A DNA stretch of 64,000 nucleotides from positions 3,926,516 through 3,990,515 of the forward strand of contig JAQFVV010012495.1 of the NCBI GenBank assembly GCA_028023455.1, given 5' to 3'. The position numbers were made by a program, and so were the translations under genes. Position 1 is the first letter of the stretch. Each line of letters opens with the position of its first letter. The notes below the pieces were generated by a model. That model worked only from the letters and a program-made list of their open reading frames with translations, was not told the DNA's origin and did not search any database. Origin of the DNA: Epiperipatus broadwayi. Lineage: Eukaryota; Onychophora; Udeonychophora; Euonychophora; Peripatidae. This document shows positions 36,905 through 49,122 of the stretch, piece by piece.

Positions 36905-37660
36905 ACATTTATTCAAATACTTTTTCTTTTTACAGAAAGCTGTAAGATTATTATTCTGAGATCCCCCATAATTCCTTTTTTTGTACTAACCAAAATATTA
37001 TTCCATTTACAACTGGTTGGGCTCTTTGAGCGGGTTACCCGCGCATCGGCTGACATGTTTTTTTTTTTCTTTACTGATGTAAAAAGTATAAGCAGGATGT
37101 CAAACAAAATATGGGCATTTGATAGCTCTATGTCATGTGATTCCAAAGATGTCTACCTCAAAAAAATCTGCGGAAATTTAGATTTTTGGCAGCAGTTTTA
37201 ATCAAGGAAGGTATTTAATTTCTTTTGTTTTTGATAAATTTTGTAATTATCACAAAGTGATAAAAGACAAAAGATTTAACAGGCTGTAAATCAACATTTC
37301 TCTGGTATTATTCACAAACAAGGCCTACAATTGAGCTTCAACATAAAGACTCGTAAGTATAAAATTTTATTTTTTTTAAATAATATTTAATTTTTTTTAA
37401 ATTTTTTGAAAAAATTATCTTTTTTATTAATTTTAGTTTGTAGTTAGTGTGTGTTAATATAAATTATATATTTATTTATGCTCATATAAAATTCATATCT
37501 ACTGTAATTTTCTAAAGTTCTAATCCACTTATTTTATAAAAATAATAATTTTCAAAAAGTTTAATAATTTATTATTTATTATTATGTTTATATAATATGT
37601 TTGTGTTTACAAGTAATGAGTTACAAAACTAATAATCAACTGTATAGAAAGATTGCATAT
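36905..37660 (-). repeat. Dispersed repeat A, minus-strand copy
   Basis: Reverse-complement relative of 1-905. The minus-strand frame at 36913-37146 includes ADARVTRSKSPTSCKWNN, conspicuously less AT-biased than its surroundings; its sequence atgcgcgggtaacccgctc is the most CpG-rich spot of the area. That may be a remnant of the element's coding part. I do not recognise the family. Confidence 0.5.
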
Positions 37661-39387
37661 GCAGACATCACTTGTGTGCATAAAGAATATAAATATTAAT
37701 GGTGTCCATAAAGAATATAAACATCATTAATGTACATAAAAAAATATAAAATGAAGAGATGAAACTCATTTTTATCAGTGATATAGACAGTAGCCTACAA
37801 TTTCTAGTTTTAGATAGACAAGAAGCCAATTGCTATGATGATTTCTTTTGTATCTTTTATTAGGATGAATATTTTTCTTTATAGATGCCTTTGACATTCA
37901 AAACTTTTGGGGTACAAGATAAAAATGAAGAATTCTCATCCGACTTCTTTTGGAGATTGTGAAGTTATGGATTATCTCAGTAAGACATGTTATACATGTT
38001 TAGAAAGATAATTTTGTGAGGAATACAAAAAAATTATCACTGAAGATGTATTTTGAATTTTAGTTAATGTTGATTTCCAAATTATGAACAAACAATAAAA
38101 TAATAATTATTATGGATGTGAAAATATCTTTTTTTCTTTATATTTTGTATAGTTATCACTATTTATATTATGCTTATTGTTTGTCTTAATTTTTCTAGTT
38201 TCTATTAATGTAATTGTTTTGCTCTAACATAATTAAAACTGAAGTTATTGTGAAAATTATATCTCAGATCAGTATTTTAAAAAAATTCAATATGGCGGTT
38301 TGGACCTAATGTGTTTAAATTTATCATTAAAACAAATGATAATTGAAGACCTGTAAAATAGCAGTGATAGCAAAAATGATTACTGTTAAGAATAGTTTGT
38401 CCACACAAAAGCAATAAAAAAAATTCTTAAAAATTCAGGAAATGTTTTTTTTATTTCACATATGCACATGAGGCACATCCATTACAACATACAGTGTATT
38501 GAATTACAAAGATTCATATATGATACAATCATGTCCCTTTGTTATCAAGTATGCAAATTGTAAATACTTTCCAACTTACTTGTAATAGCCCTGCTTGGAT
38601 ATTCTTTTTAAAAAACTTTTCTTTAAGAGGAAAAGAATATAATTTAACTTCAGCTAAACTTTGATTTTTAAAATTACTTTTGTTATTTTAATAACGTCTT
38701 TCAGGAAAAAAAAAATGTTTAAGAAATCAAACTAATTTTTCTTTTATCTTGAATATTTAAAAGCTACCATAATAAAACTCTAAAACTAATTCTAAATATT
38801 AAATATGAATAAATTAAATGCCTACATATATAAATAAAATGATAAATTGTTCAATATACTGACTTGAGGTAGATAAATTGTTTCTCTAGATAGGTAGAAT
38901 TACGTTTGTCGAATCATCGAAGGGGAAATATAAAAGAACCATATAATTTTATATTTCCATTTATTTACAGCATCAATGACGATAATATTGTTTATTTATA
39001 TACTAATTATTTTATAATTTAATGTGTCCATTGTATGTTTCAATTGGCAGACAAAAACTATCTATTAGGCAGCTGATCTTAACTAGGCCTTATATTTGGA
39101 ATAGGGATTATATTACGAGCATCCTCAAAAATTATGCTAGGACTTATTTTTTATGTTTTATTTTGGGGGAAACATGGTCTTACATATCTAGAATAAAATT
39201 TTGTTAATATTAAATTAACTCATAATTAATTAATTAAAATTAAATATTTTATACCAACATCTGAATTATTCTTTTGCAACTAATTAATTTTTCATAAATA
39301 TTTGTGAAAAAAAAATTGTAAAAAAAAAAGTTAGATAATTATGTTTTCATTTCCAAAATCAAAACAAAGAAATAGAACTGATGTGAT
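37661..39387. other. AT-rich stretch without recognisable gene
   Basis: Repeated short aaagaatataaa blocks at 37680-37750 form a small decayed tandem. Nothing else is supported; the frame at 39022-39207 has no recognisable domain. Confidence 0.45.
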
Positions 39388-39883
39388 ATGATATGATGCA
39401 TTGTGATTTCTCCTTTTTCAGAATCAGGAATGACTCAGAAACTATGCCCAGAAAAACCTGTTAGCCACCTTACCTTACTTTTCCATCCCTAACCTAAGTT
39501 TTTCCCATATTATTCCCTATCCTTCTCCATTCCATTTCTACAACATTATCTTTCTTATCTCTATGGCCTTTATATCTAGATTCCCCTTATCTTTTCCCAA
39601 ACTCAGAATAAAAACCAAGAACCCACTTTCTGTATAATCACTTTATATTTATTCTCCCACAACTTTATTATTTGTACCCTTTCTGTTTGCAGGCATTTAC
39701 ATTCAATTAACAGATGCCTAATATTTTCTATACCTTATTTACATAACTTGCTGACTAAATCACCCATATTTTTCCATTTATGTGTATATTTTTTTGTTTC
39801 TAAAGAGCCTGTTCAGGCCTTAAACACTAAACTACTTCTTTTCCTATTATCATAAATTAACTTGCACCCAATATTCTGTTTAC

Positions 39884-39967
<84 letters not shown>

Positions 39968-40125
39968 TCTTTTTACTCTTCATACTAGTTCTCCATATCT
40001 CCAACTCCTTATTCTTTATTAATGCATCTATTCTTCTATCCCATTCCTTAACACTATAATATACAATTTTCCTAATACAACCATCCCATTTTTTGTACAA
40101 ATATACTAATATGGGGATCAAACCT
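39388..40125 (-). pseudogene. CR1-like non-LTR fragment with a (TA)n insert in the reading frame
   Basis: Minus-strand frame 40121-39813 reads LVYLYKKWDGCIRKIVYY, WDRRIDALIKNKELE, a long Tyr-Ile run, then YRSKQNIGCKLIYDNRK, as in the copies at 10367 and 62465. The zinc-knuckle and tail region follow in broken frames down to 39388, ending in a gatatgatatgatg-like 3' repeat tail (plus view). The Tyr-Ile run comes from expansion of the short atatata already present in the family. Confidence 0.8.
39887..39965. repeat. (TA)n microsatellite inside the CR1-like fragment
   Basis: About 78 bp of pure TA. It replaces a tract of only a few TA units in sister copies (near 10538 and 62603). Confidence 0.95.
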
Positions 40126-42290
40126 GAAATGTTTATATTTATGAAAACTGAATTTAAAGTGATGCTATAACCATCTAAATCATTCTGCCAAAGCCATTAA
40201 TTGTTACACTCTAACTATATAGGCCATTTTGTCAAAGGCCTTTATGCTGTTTTGTTTTTGATAAAATAGCCTATTTAGTTAAAACATCCCCTTAAATTTA
40301 ATAATCATGAAACTAAAGATCCCAGATTCGATTCTTATGCAAGTCTACCATTAGTTAGGCCAACAATATCTGATGAAGAGAAATGAACAACAACACTTAA
40401 AGAGGAATGAAAAATAATAACACTCAAAACATATCACACTAACCTGTGTGCTAGATGATAGAAATAATCTAATTTAAAATGAATAGGGGTGCATGGCAAG
40501 TTTGTTACAGATTAAGCAGTTAAATGAGTATCTTTCCTAGCTAGATAATAAACAAGAAATAAAAACTTAGTAAGTTTTAGTCATCGATTTATCATCAGAG
40601 AAGGAATACCTCCCATTTTGCAGTTTCTGTAAAGTATTGATCTCTACAGTGATTTTTTTACATTATTACTTGATAGGGGTTTTTTTTTGGGGGGGGGGGT
40701 AGGGAATAATGATAATTGGTTTTCAACTTAGAAACTTTAAATGCTTTATCAGTTTGAACTGCCAATATTCCAATGGATTCATAGGCTAACAATTTTATTC
40801 TTTTTTTAACTTCAGAATTGGCATTTACTTCAGAATTGACATTTCATTTTACAAGTTTACGAAACTAACATGGCTTTTTATCAGTCTCCTAAAATTTTCA
40901 CCCGTCTATCCATCTTAAATTCATATCACTTCACAATCACTTATCAAAATAAAAACTCAGATTACTTTCTTTCACTGCGAGTGCATTTTTCAAATTAAAT
41001 GTTACGTTGAAGTAAGTTACTATTTATATGCTACAAAATAATAAAATACTGTAGTTTAAATATGTCAGGTTTTTTTTTCTTCTAATTTTGTAGCAACTCT
41101 CTATTAGATTTCCATATTGTAGTTAATAAAAAAGTTGAGAATGATAAATAAAAAGAAATGAAAGATTTAATTTTTTTCATTCTCTATTCATTATTATAAA
41201 TGCGTAATAAACATTTACCAAATGTTCATCCTTAAAAAAACATATGCTTTGAACTACTGTTAAATTTTTAATTTATTTAATGTTTGTTTTTGCGTTTTAT
41301 GTTGAGATATCCTTTTATTAAAAAAATGTATATATACATATAATGTAATATTGTCTTTATAAAAATACGTCAATGTCGAATCATTCTTCTTGAAGTACTT
41401 ATAAATACCATCTCTAAGATTTTGACTAGTACTGCTTTCTTGCTCACATATTTTTCAGAACTAATTAACTGTCAATTCTAGAATATTCTATAATTCAATT
41501 ATTTTATATATTTTACACTTTAATATATGTATATATTTTTAATTTTTTGATGGTCTTACAACTACTGAATAAAGATTTGGAAAAGCAAAAGTTCTTTAGG
41601 GTTTGTATATTTTTCTTACATTGCATAATTACACTGAAATCTATACCAAGTTTTATAATCTCTCTTTTAACAATCTTTCATAAGGCATGTCTTATTTTTA
41701 TTATTTTGTTTCTTTTAGCATTAACTTTTTTTATACTTTTTTTTAAATGTCTTATCTACAGTATTGTACTTAAATTGATCTAAGGTTAGGTGAACAAAAA
41801 AAAAAAATTGTTTCAAAAATGCACTAAAGAAATCAATGATTAAAAATTTCCCATATACTATGATGAAACAAAAAACTTATTTATATGATTACCAAAAGAC
41901 AAAATAGTCTTGATGATAACTAATAATAATATTAAAAATCATATTTTTATTAAGAATTATATAGATTCTACAAAAAAATGAAATTCTTTAACTTAAACAT
42001 TGTCTAGAAAAATATCAAGATATTTTTCATGAAGAAAAAGACATGTTTTCTGAGATATATAAATGGAGAATATTAATAGTTCATTTCTTAAATCACTAAA
42101 CAACACATGATCACTACTTAACACCAATCCTGCCTAATAGGATAGTGGTGGCTATGGTTATTAAAGAAGCAAAGACACCAAAACGTATGGATACTGAAAT
42201 GAGTTTAGACCTATATGACTATATAAGCTAATGAACTTGAATTAAAAATATTATTGTGCTTTCAATTTTATTCTCATAGTTTTGTAGTTA
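40126..42290. other. AT-rich stretch without recognisable gene
   Basis: Contains a G run at 40690-40700 after a T run. The frame at 41547-41783 is hydrophobic low-complexity sequence without start or splice context. No gene is supported. Confidence 0.45.
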
Positions 42291-42294
42291 AGGT

Positions 42295-42520
42295 GGCTGC
42301 TGAAGGATTGCATTAGATCCTAAGATCTAGGTGCAGTGCTCTCAGAACCAAGGCTCCTCACTGACAAAAGCCACAAGCTAGAAATTAGTCTGGGGATGTT
42401 GAATAAGTAGATAGGGATTTTATGCACAAGCCTTCTGGCATCCATTGATTACTCTGGCCTGCACTGAATGGCACTACTGTATGGAGAGTTTTGCCTGTTC
42501 ACAAAAGCCAGAGCCTGGCT
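42295..42520 (+). mobile_element. Hammerhead repeat family 2, copy a
   Basis: About 220 bp, almost collinear with 43855-44045: cctaagatctaggtgcagtg, the ribozyme, agggattttatgcacaagcc, tggcatccattgatt, and the end gcactactgtatggagag. Copies occur on both strands in the window. I do not see coding capacity. Confidence 0.75.
42346..42403 (+). ncRNA. Hammerhead ribozyme, family 2 copy a (one core change)
   Basis: Core CTGACAA (42361-42367) has the conserved second G changed to A. Stem II AGC/GCT, GAAA (42381-42384), stem III ATTAGT, cleavage base C at 42390, and inner stem I TCCTCA/TGGGGA (42355-42360, 42391-42396, one G-U) are present. Probably inactive. Confidence 0.6.
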
Positions 42521-43854
42521 CAAGTGTGGTGTGACAATAGTTCCTGCATTTATTAAGGCCACGTATATGCATATCTACACGATCTATGCTTTCTGTAAAA
42601 ATCAAAAAATAAAATGTATTATTTACTTAACGTAATTACATTTTATTTTTATTTTTTTCTGCCAAAATTTTGTAATTTGAAGGCTCAGCTACGTCAATAT
42701 AATATAATTGTAGAAGAACTGGATGTGCAGGGACGTAGATTTTTCAGCTACATACAATGTGTATGCTTAATGTGAAATCAACATAGACCAAGAATGTTTC
42801 TGTTTGCTAGCAATTTTATCTATACAATCAGAATTGACAAATAAATAAATTAAGATAATGTTAATAACGGATTCGCAATAAAACATTAAAGGAAATAAAA
42901 TATATGTTTTTGCATTATACGTGTTTTATTTTGTTTTCTGAAATATTCATCAATAAAATTGCACAAAGCCTTATTTATAATTTATAAATAATCATAAATA
43001 AGTAATTATTTATACATTAATTTGTAAACAATCTTACATAAGTAATTATTTATATATTATAAGTATTAATTTGAGCAATTTTATTTTGGTAAACAAAATA
43101 AAATACACATAATGCAAAAAAAATATATATATATTATTATTTTGAATTTTTTTTTTTTAGCAATTTCTCATTCAAAATGGATAAAAAATTTAACAAAGAG
43201 AATCGTTCTTGACTTGATTAATAATAATTGTAAAGCAATATCTATATACGCAAATAAGATATTTTTAAAAAAATATCTAGTATTTTTATCATGACTAAAA
43301 GTCACCCCCCCCTCTTGAAAACGTCCTGACCCCAGCTCTGACAGAAATCTTATAATATTTAAATTGGATGATTGAAAAGACTATGGGAGTTGTATTACAT
43401 CACTCTTATATGATTAAAATCAATTTGACTATATAGCTGAATGAATTGAAACATTATCATCATCAAGTATATGTTGTGGTCAAGAAAGAGTATTTACATC
43501 ATGAAATAAACATATTTCCCAACATGCTTATATATAGTTTGATAATGAAATCCTGATTTCTTTATAAGTAAATTAAAGAACAGGGAAAATTCAGTCTTGC
43601 TGAAAAATAAGCTATTTTAGTGATTGGTAGATACAAATCCTTTAAATGGTTAGTAATAGTGTAAAAGATAATATATTTAACTATGCAAAATATTCCAGTC
43701 ATCTGTTTTCCAGTTTTATATTCAGAAGTATAATTCCTTTTATCCTAAATCAATGCATTTGATAAAGGCAGTTCAGATATTAGTGTTCTTATAAATCACA
43801 TGATCACTATCTCATACTAGCACATAATTGTTACTAAACAATTCAAAACAAAGC

Positions 43855-44045
43855 ACTAGACCCTAAGATCTAGGTGCAGTGCTCTCAGATCCAAGGCTCC
43901 TCACTGATGAAGGCACAAGCCAGAAACTAGTCTGAGGATATTGGATGAGTAGGCACTAGATAGGGATTTTATGCACAAGCCTTCTGGCATCCATTGATTG
44001 CTCTTGTTAGCACAAGATGGCACTACTGTATGGAGAGTTTTGCTT
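43855..44045 (+). mobile_element. Hammerhead repeat family 2, copy b
   Basis: About 190 bp, the best-preserved copy of the family. It opens with actagaccctaagatctagg-type sequence and ends in gtatggagagttttgc, like the other copies. It lies about 1.5 kb from copy a in the same orientation. Confidence 0.78.
43889..43946 (+). ncRNA. Type I hammerhead ribozyme, family 2 copy b (core intact)
   Basis: CTGATGA at 43904-43910; stem II GGC/GCC with loop ACAA (43912-43921); GAAA at 43923-43926. Stem III is the palindrome ACTAGT (43926-43931), with C at 43932 as predicted cleavage base. Inner stem I is six Watson-Crick pairs TCCTCA/TGAGGA (43898-43903, 43933-43938). An internal loop (GGC opposite TA) leads to outer stem I, again six pairs, ATCCAA/TTGGAT (43889-43894, 43941-43946). 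The weak point is an A-A opposition at the core end of stem II, shared by the family. With a 3-pair stem III, cleavage may need a dimer, as reported for short-stem-III hammerheads. Confidence 0.72.
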
Positions 44046-44714
44046 TGTGTTCTTATAAAACTTCTCACAACAGATTTTTTTAATAGACATTGGGAGTGCT
44101 GAAATATGTATTGATCTCTATAGTAAGTACTTTCTGAGTGATCTTGTGCTTTTTAAAGCTACAGTGCTTCTTAGTGTTTGCATTCTCTTTTAATATGCAT
44201 TGATTTTCAAATACAATTGGCTTCCATTCTCTTAAGGGAATATTATCACCTTGAAGCATTAAAAAATATAGCAGTTTTGAATACCAAAATTACATATATT
44301 CAGACTTATTTCAAACTCAAACAACACTGATATTTGTTCTTATTGCATTACTAAAATGATGTCTGGTTTCTTATCAAGCCCTCAGGGCTCTATCTGTAAA
44401 AAACAAAAACATGTTATGATGGGTTTTTTTCTTTATCTTTCTGTAAGTTATGGTATTAGAAATATATTATTTTGTCCAACTTTGCATATGCACAGTATAT
44501 ATATCAACTTTTCTGGTTTTTACACTGCATTTCTTATCTCAATTCTCCCTTATCACTTCTTTCTATTTGCATAGAAAGTCAGATAATCTTCCAAAATATA
44601 TATATATACCTACATGGTAGTCATGAAGGGACCATACTACCACCAGCAGATGGCGCTGTGACATCATCAACAACCGGCTCAAAGCTTGCAAGTGATAAAT
44701 TTATATATGAAAGT

Positions 44715-45610
44715 GTTTGAAAATTGACAAATAAAAATGCCTAAGGCAATATATATCCAAGAAATACATCGAAAGCACAAATTATAAAAAAAACCAAAAA
44801 AATGCTATAAAATTCAAATTAAAAAAAAATGGTGAAAAATACGACAAAGACATAACCCCCTCCCTAAAATCAAGAATTCTTCACTTAATATCAAAAAATA
44901 AAAAAGCCTGAGGATATATATATCCAAGAAATACATCAAAAGTACAAATTATAAAAAACCCCAAGAAAATGCTATAAAATTCAAAATAAGAAAAACCGAA
45001 ATCGATGAAAATATGACAAAGACACACCCTCCCCCCACAACTAGCTAATTTTATCAAATTCTTCACTGAAATCAGCAATACAAATGCAACGAATCCATCA
45101 AAAATACAAATTACAAAAAAACAAAACAAAGAAAATCATATAAAATCCAAATTAAATAAAAACAGAAATCAGTAAAAATCCACAAACTAAGAAACATGGC
45201 GGAGAGAGCACAGGCAATCCAAAAACATCAAATTATTTACCTTTCAATATTTGGAAATGATCAGATTTAAAAGCAATGGTTATATAAAGTAAAAAGAACA
45301 TTACACAAGAGAATCTATTTCACGGGTTTGAAATTATGGCATATCATCAAACGTATTTTCACCGATTTCTGTTTTTTTTTAATTTGAATTTTATAGCATT
45401 TTCTTGTTTTTTTTTTATAATTTGTACTTTCAATGTATTTCTTGAATATATATATTCTCAGGCATTTTTATTTTTTGATTTAAGTGAAGAATTCTTGATT
45501 TTACAGGGGGGGGGTATGTCTTTGTCGTATTTTCACCATTTTTTTTTTAATTTGAATTTTATAGCATTTTCTTGGTTTTTTTTCTTATAATTTGTACTTT
45601 CGAAAACTTG
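44715..45610. repeat. Two facing tandem arrays of a repeat of about 180 bp
   Basis: Three imperfect direct units (about 44715-44890, 44890-45070, 45070-45190) each read ccaagaaatacatc, acaaattataaa, atgctataaaattc and atacgacaaagac or close. After about 145 bp of spacer, at least two units (about 45335-45470, 45470-45605) run in the reverse orientation. Poly-C/poly-G runs sit at the same place in units (45027-45035, 45506-45514). The frames here are incidental. Confidence 0.75.
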
Positions 45611-45852
45611 TGAATAAATATAAAGTCTGAACTTTAAATAGACAATTCAAAAGGATTACCCCTCCCCCCCAAAAAAAAACAAAAAACAAAAGAATACCTC
45701 TCTTAAAACATATGCTGCAATGGGTATCTTTTGTGTCGATTGTTTAAAGTATAGATTTTATATTTATTCACATACAGTGTTGATGAAATATCATATGCTA
45801 GCTGAAAATTCAAATAGACAAATATTTAAATCCTCCTCCTAAATGTTATCAT

Positions 45853-45992
45853 ATTTCAGCAATGCCCTTGGTGAATAAGTATAAAGTCTGAACTCAAATA
45901 CCTTGCCAAAAAGAAAAGGTATAACACTCTTGAATCTGTTTGAAATTCAGACTTTATATTTAGTCACAGAGGGCATTGCTGAAATATCATAA
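45853..45992. repeat. Imperfect hairpin repeat
   Basis: atttcagcaatgccct (about 45853-45870) and taaagtctgaact pair with agttcagacttta-like sequence and agggcattgctgaaat (to about 45985). Related taaagtctgaac blocks occur near 45620. Confidence 0.7.
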
Positions 45993-46479
45993 CAATTGTG
46001 AAGATCACTTGAATTCTCTGAGATTGAGATTTAAGTATTTTTACTTACTATACTTTTAATATCTTTTCTAATATTTTTTAATAGTTTTAATATCTTGCCT
46101 TTAAGTAAGTTTTTATCCTTTATATTTTAATAAGCTTATTATGAAGCTCTTTACATATTTATTCTTTATACTTCTTTTCTTATATTCTTAACATCATTTA
46201 TTAGTTTCAATTACTTTTAAAATAATTTTTTGGGCAACTTTGACCACACTTTGGCAGCACTTGTATTTATTTGTTTTAACAAGCAAATGTTTATTGCTGA
46301 TACATTAGTATTTTTTTATCATAGGAATATTATTTATTTAATAATATCTTTTATATTTATCACTTCATTTTTATTATAAGACCTTTCTTTTATTACTATT
46401 TACTTTATGCAATTATTCAATTATATCTTTAATACTATGGGAATGAACCAGCACTTCAAGCAGAGGGGAGAATACCATT

Positions 46480-46740
46480 GATAGCCTAACTATCAATGAT
46501 ACCCACAGCCAGATTGGGGCTATACAAAAAATAACCATGACCACATTTCTTGGCTATGGCCCATCTCAACACCTGGAACAAAATCCTGCCATCCAAAGCA
46601 TTTTATTTGTTTTGAGAATCAAACTCAGGCACCAATTGACCATATGTTGTATAGATAGCATGCCTGAATGATAGGCATACGAATCCAGCACTTGAAATAT
46701 CCCAAATTAGCTTCTACTCTTAATCAGTGGGTCCAGCATA
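46480..46740 (-). mobile_element. Possible tRNA-derived SINE
   Basis: On the minus strand a TGCC/GGCA hairpin resembles a D arm, and GAGTTTGATTC resembles a B box about 55 bp further. Composition is less AT-rich than the flanks. No target duplication or second copy was recognised. Confidence 0.3.
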
Positions 46741-48135
46741 TTTAACATATAAATATAATTTTATCTTTAAATCAATGGTGACACAGTGATAAGAGAGAGA
46801 GAATAGCCCAAATAACAATTAAGCAAATATGATTTATTTATGCACAGACATATCTAATATAATAATATATTTTACATAAAGAAATATAAATGATTAGTTC
46901 AAGCTAAATTTTATAAGTCCTTCGTTAAAATTCATTTCATTTAAAATAAAGCATCTAGACAGTTATTATAAAAATATATTTATCTAGGTTTTCATTATTA
47001 TCAATTTCCAACTGGTTGACCTTTTGTGTTATATTGATGGTTTTAGGGGTTGTCTTCTATTCTTTGGCTTGACAATGGGACAGAGAGAGAGAGAGATAAC
47101 AGCAGAATCTACTTCACTGTTTAGGTATTGGCTTCAGGTGTTGGTTCCAGGTGAGGACAGTTGATTTTTTGGTACACTTTGGAGCATGAAGCCCACTCAA
47201 GTGCCCCTATGACTTTTTAGAAATGCATATTGCTGATTCTGTGGCTTCTGCTTGAATATTATCTATAGCAGTAATGACTGGCTCTATACTGTACTTAGAT
47301 TTCTATATTGCTGGATACTGAATGAATCAAGCAAAGAATCAATAACAGAATGAAGACCAAAACAATTTACAGACTAATATAAAAATAGCTGGCTATGACT
47401 TTTATACTTTTCCTCTCCCATTGTTTATACTTTTTAATTTAAATCTATTTTTTTTAAATTAATTTTAGGGATTTTTCTTTAATCTATTTTTTTTCTAGAT
47501 TAATTTACTATCTCATAACATTTATGCCAATGAGATAGTTTACATAGTTTGTAATTACTTCTATTGTCAGTTTTATTTTTAAACATTTCATATTTATTAT
47601 CAGCAGAAATCTTACTGGCATTCAAAAAGTTTTCTTTCATTAATTAAGTAATCTTTTTTTATTTAGATTTTTCACTCTAAGATTTATTTTTAACCATTTT
47701 TTTAACTTATTTTAATTTATAAAAAGGAGAGTGAGTTATTAAATTTGTATTTCTCCTAATTATTTTCCCCACCATGTTCTTAATAAAAAGTTTTACTCTA
47801 TCTTAAATGAATAATATAATGAATCTTTTATTTTTTACAAGCTTACATTTTAAAACATACTTCTTAACTAATGATTCCTTTAACTATTCTTTTTTTCTTA
47901 ATAAATTTTATCATATATTTTTAATTGTAATGCAGATATGTGTGTTTTATAATATATATCTCACTAGCATTATAATATATATAAAGAGCTATTATAGGTT
48001 TAATAAAAAACTGGTTTGGCCTCAAGGATTGTTCTTGATAACATCAAAGATTAAAGATTATTTTCACTTACATGGATATTCTCATTTCCATTCTTTATTA
48101 CACTAACAATTCATGGAAATATTTAATTCAATATA
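46741..48135. other. AT-rich stretch without recognisable gene
   Basis: A (GA)n run lies near 47082-47096 within a slightly GC-richer patch (47030-47230). Frame 47807-48106 is hydrophobic low-complexity sequence and looks like chance. Confidence 0.45.
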
Positions 48136-49122
48136 CACCTAGGTCACATTTTACGCGATAGATAGGTTCCTCAGAAAACACGCGCAAAAGAAATCGCACA
48201 AAAATAGACATAACTTACCTTGAAAAGGGGGGGGGTACGGATTGTGATTTTTCAAAAATCGCATAAAAGCAAAGCACCAATGTAAAATTACTTTAAAATT
48301 CGCGCAAAAAAAAATAAGGAAGTAAAATATGACTAATAAAAAATTTCAAATTTGAAAAAAATTGATACAAGACAAACTTTTTTTTAACTATAATATTTAA
48401 TTTTATTCAAAACAATATATTTTTATGCATAATTTACAGTACAGTAATCGACATTTTTTTATACACATTTTAATTATTATCACTACTTGCCAATAAACAG
48501 GTTTGTTTGTAAACTGGTAAAAAATCAGATTCTTCACAAGAGGAAATACAACTAGTGCCAACTTCACTCTCATGTTGTGTTAATGATTTTCTGGTGACAA
48601 CGTAATTAGTAATTAATCTTTGAGATGATGATTTTATTAATTGTTTATGAAGCTCACGATATCCAGACATACAACCATTTAGCTCTTGAAATTTAAGAGC
48701 ATGTTCGTGATTAGTGTAATTAATAAGAAAATAATTAAAAATAAACTTGCGGACACTAAATGATTAATAATTGAGTATGTTCTTTTTTAAAAAGCAAAAA
48801 CAGAATGTGATTAAAATGCAAAATTAACATGCACAATGTTTGAACAAATTTACATTATAATCTTGTAAAATTTAATGTGGAAATCATGATTTTAATTTTA
48901 TTATTGCATAAAATCTTACTATTATAAAGCACTGAAAATATTGAAATTACTAAGATGAAAGTCGAATTCCAATAATGTGCTATTACTTTCAATATGACGT
49001 AAGTGCGCAAAATTTATTATTTAAAGTAATAGCGCATTATCGGAGTTTGACTTCCAAAGAAACATGAATCACGTAACTTCAAAATCGCATTAAATAAATC
49101 CACGTAAAATGAGACCCAGGTG
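48136..49122. mobile_element. Tigger/pogo-like DNA transposon remnant, copy 2
   Basis: Ends CACCTAGGTC and GACCCAGGTG are flanked by TATA on both sides (48132-48135, 49123-49126). It runs opposite to copy 1 and is collinear with it over most of its length, including the internal inverted repeat gtgctattacttt/aaagtaatagcgc (about 48975-49035). It lacks the extra hairpin of copy 1. Confidence 0.72.
48470..48670 (-). pseudogene. Possible C-terminal coding remnant in Tigger-like copy 2
   Basis: A 66-codon minus-strand frame reads ELHKQLIKSSSQRLITNYVV, then TRKSLTQHESEVGTS. The same reading, apart from a few replacements, occurs in copy 1 at about 5895-6030. Preserved amino acids across two diverged copies hint at a former coding region, perhaps the end of the transposase. 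No catalytic block is left. Confidence 0.4.

Noticed and set aside
39862-40059. Plus-strand Tyr-Ile-rich frame
   Set aside because: Shadow of the TA microsatellite on the strand opposite the CR1-like fragment.
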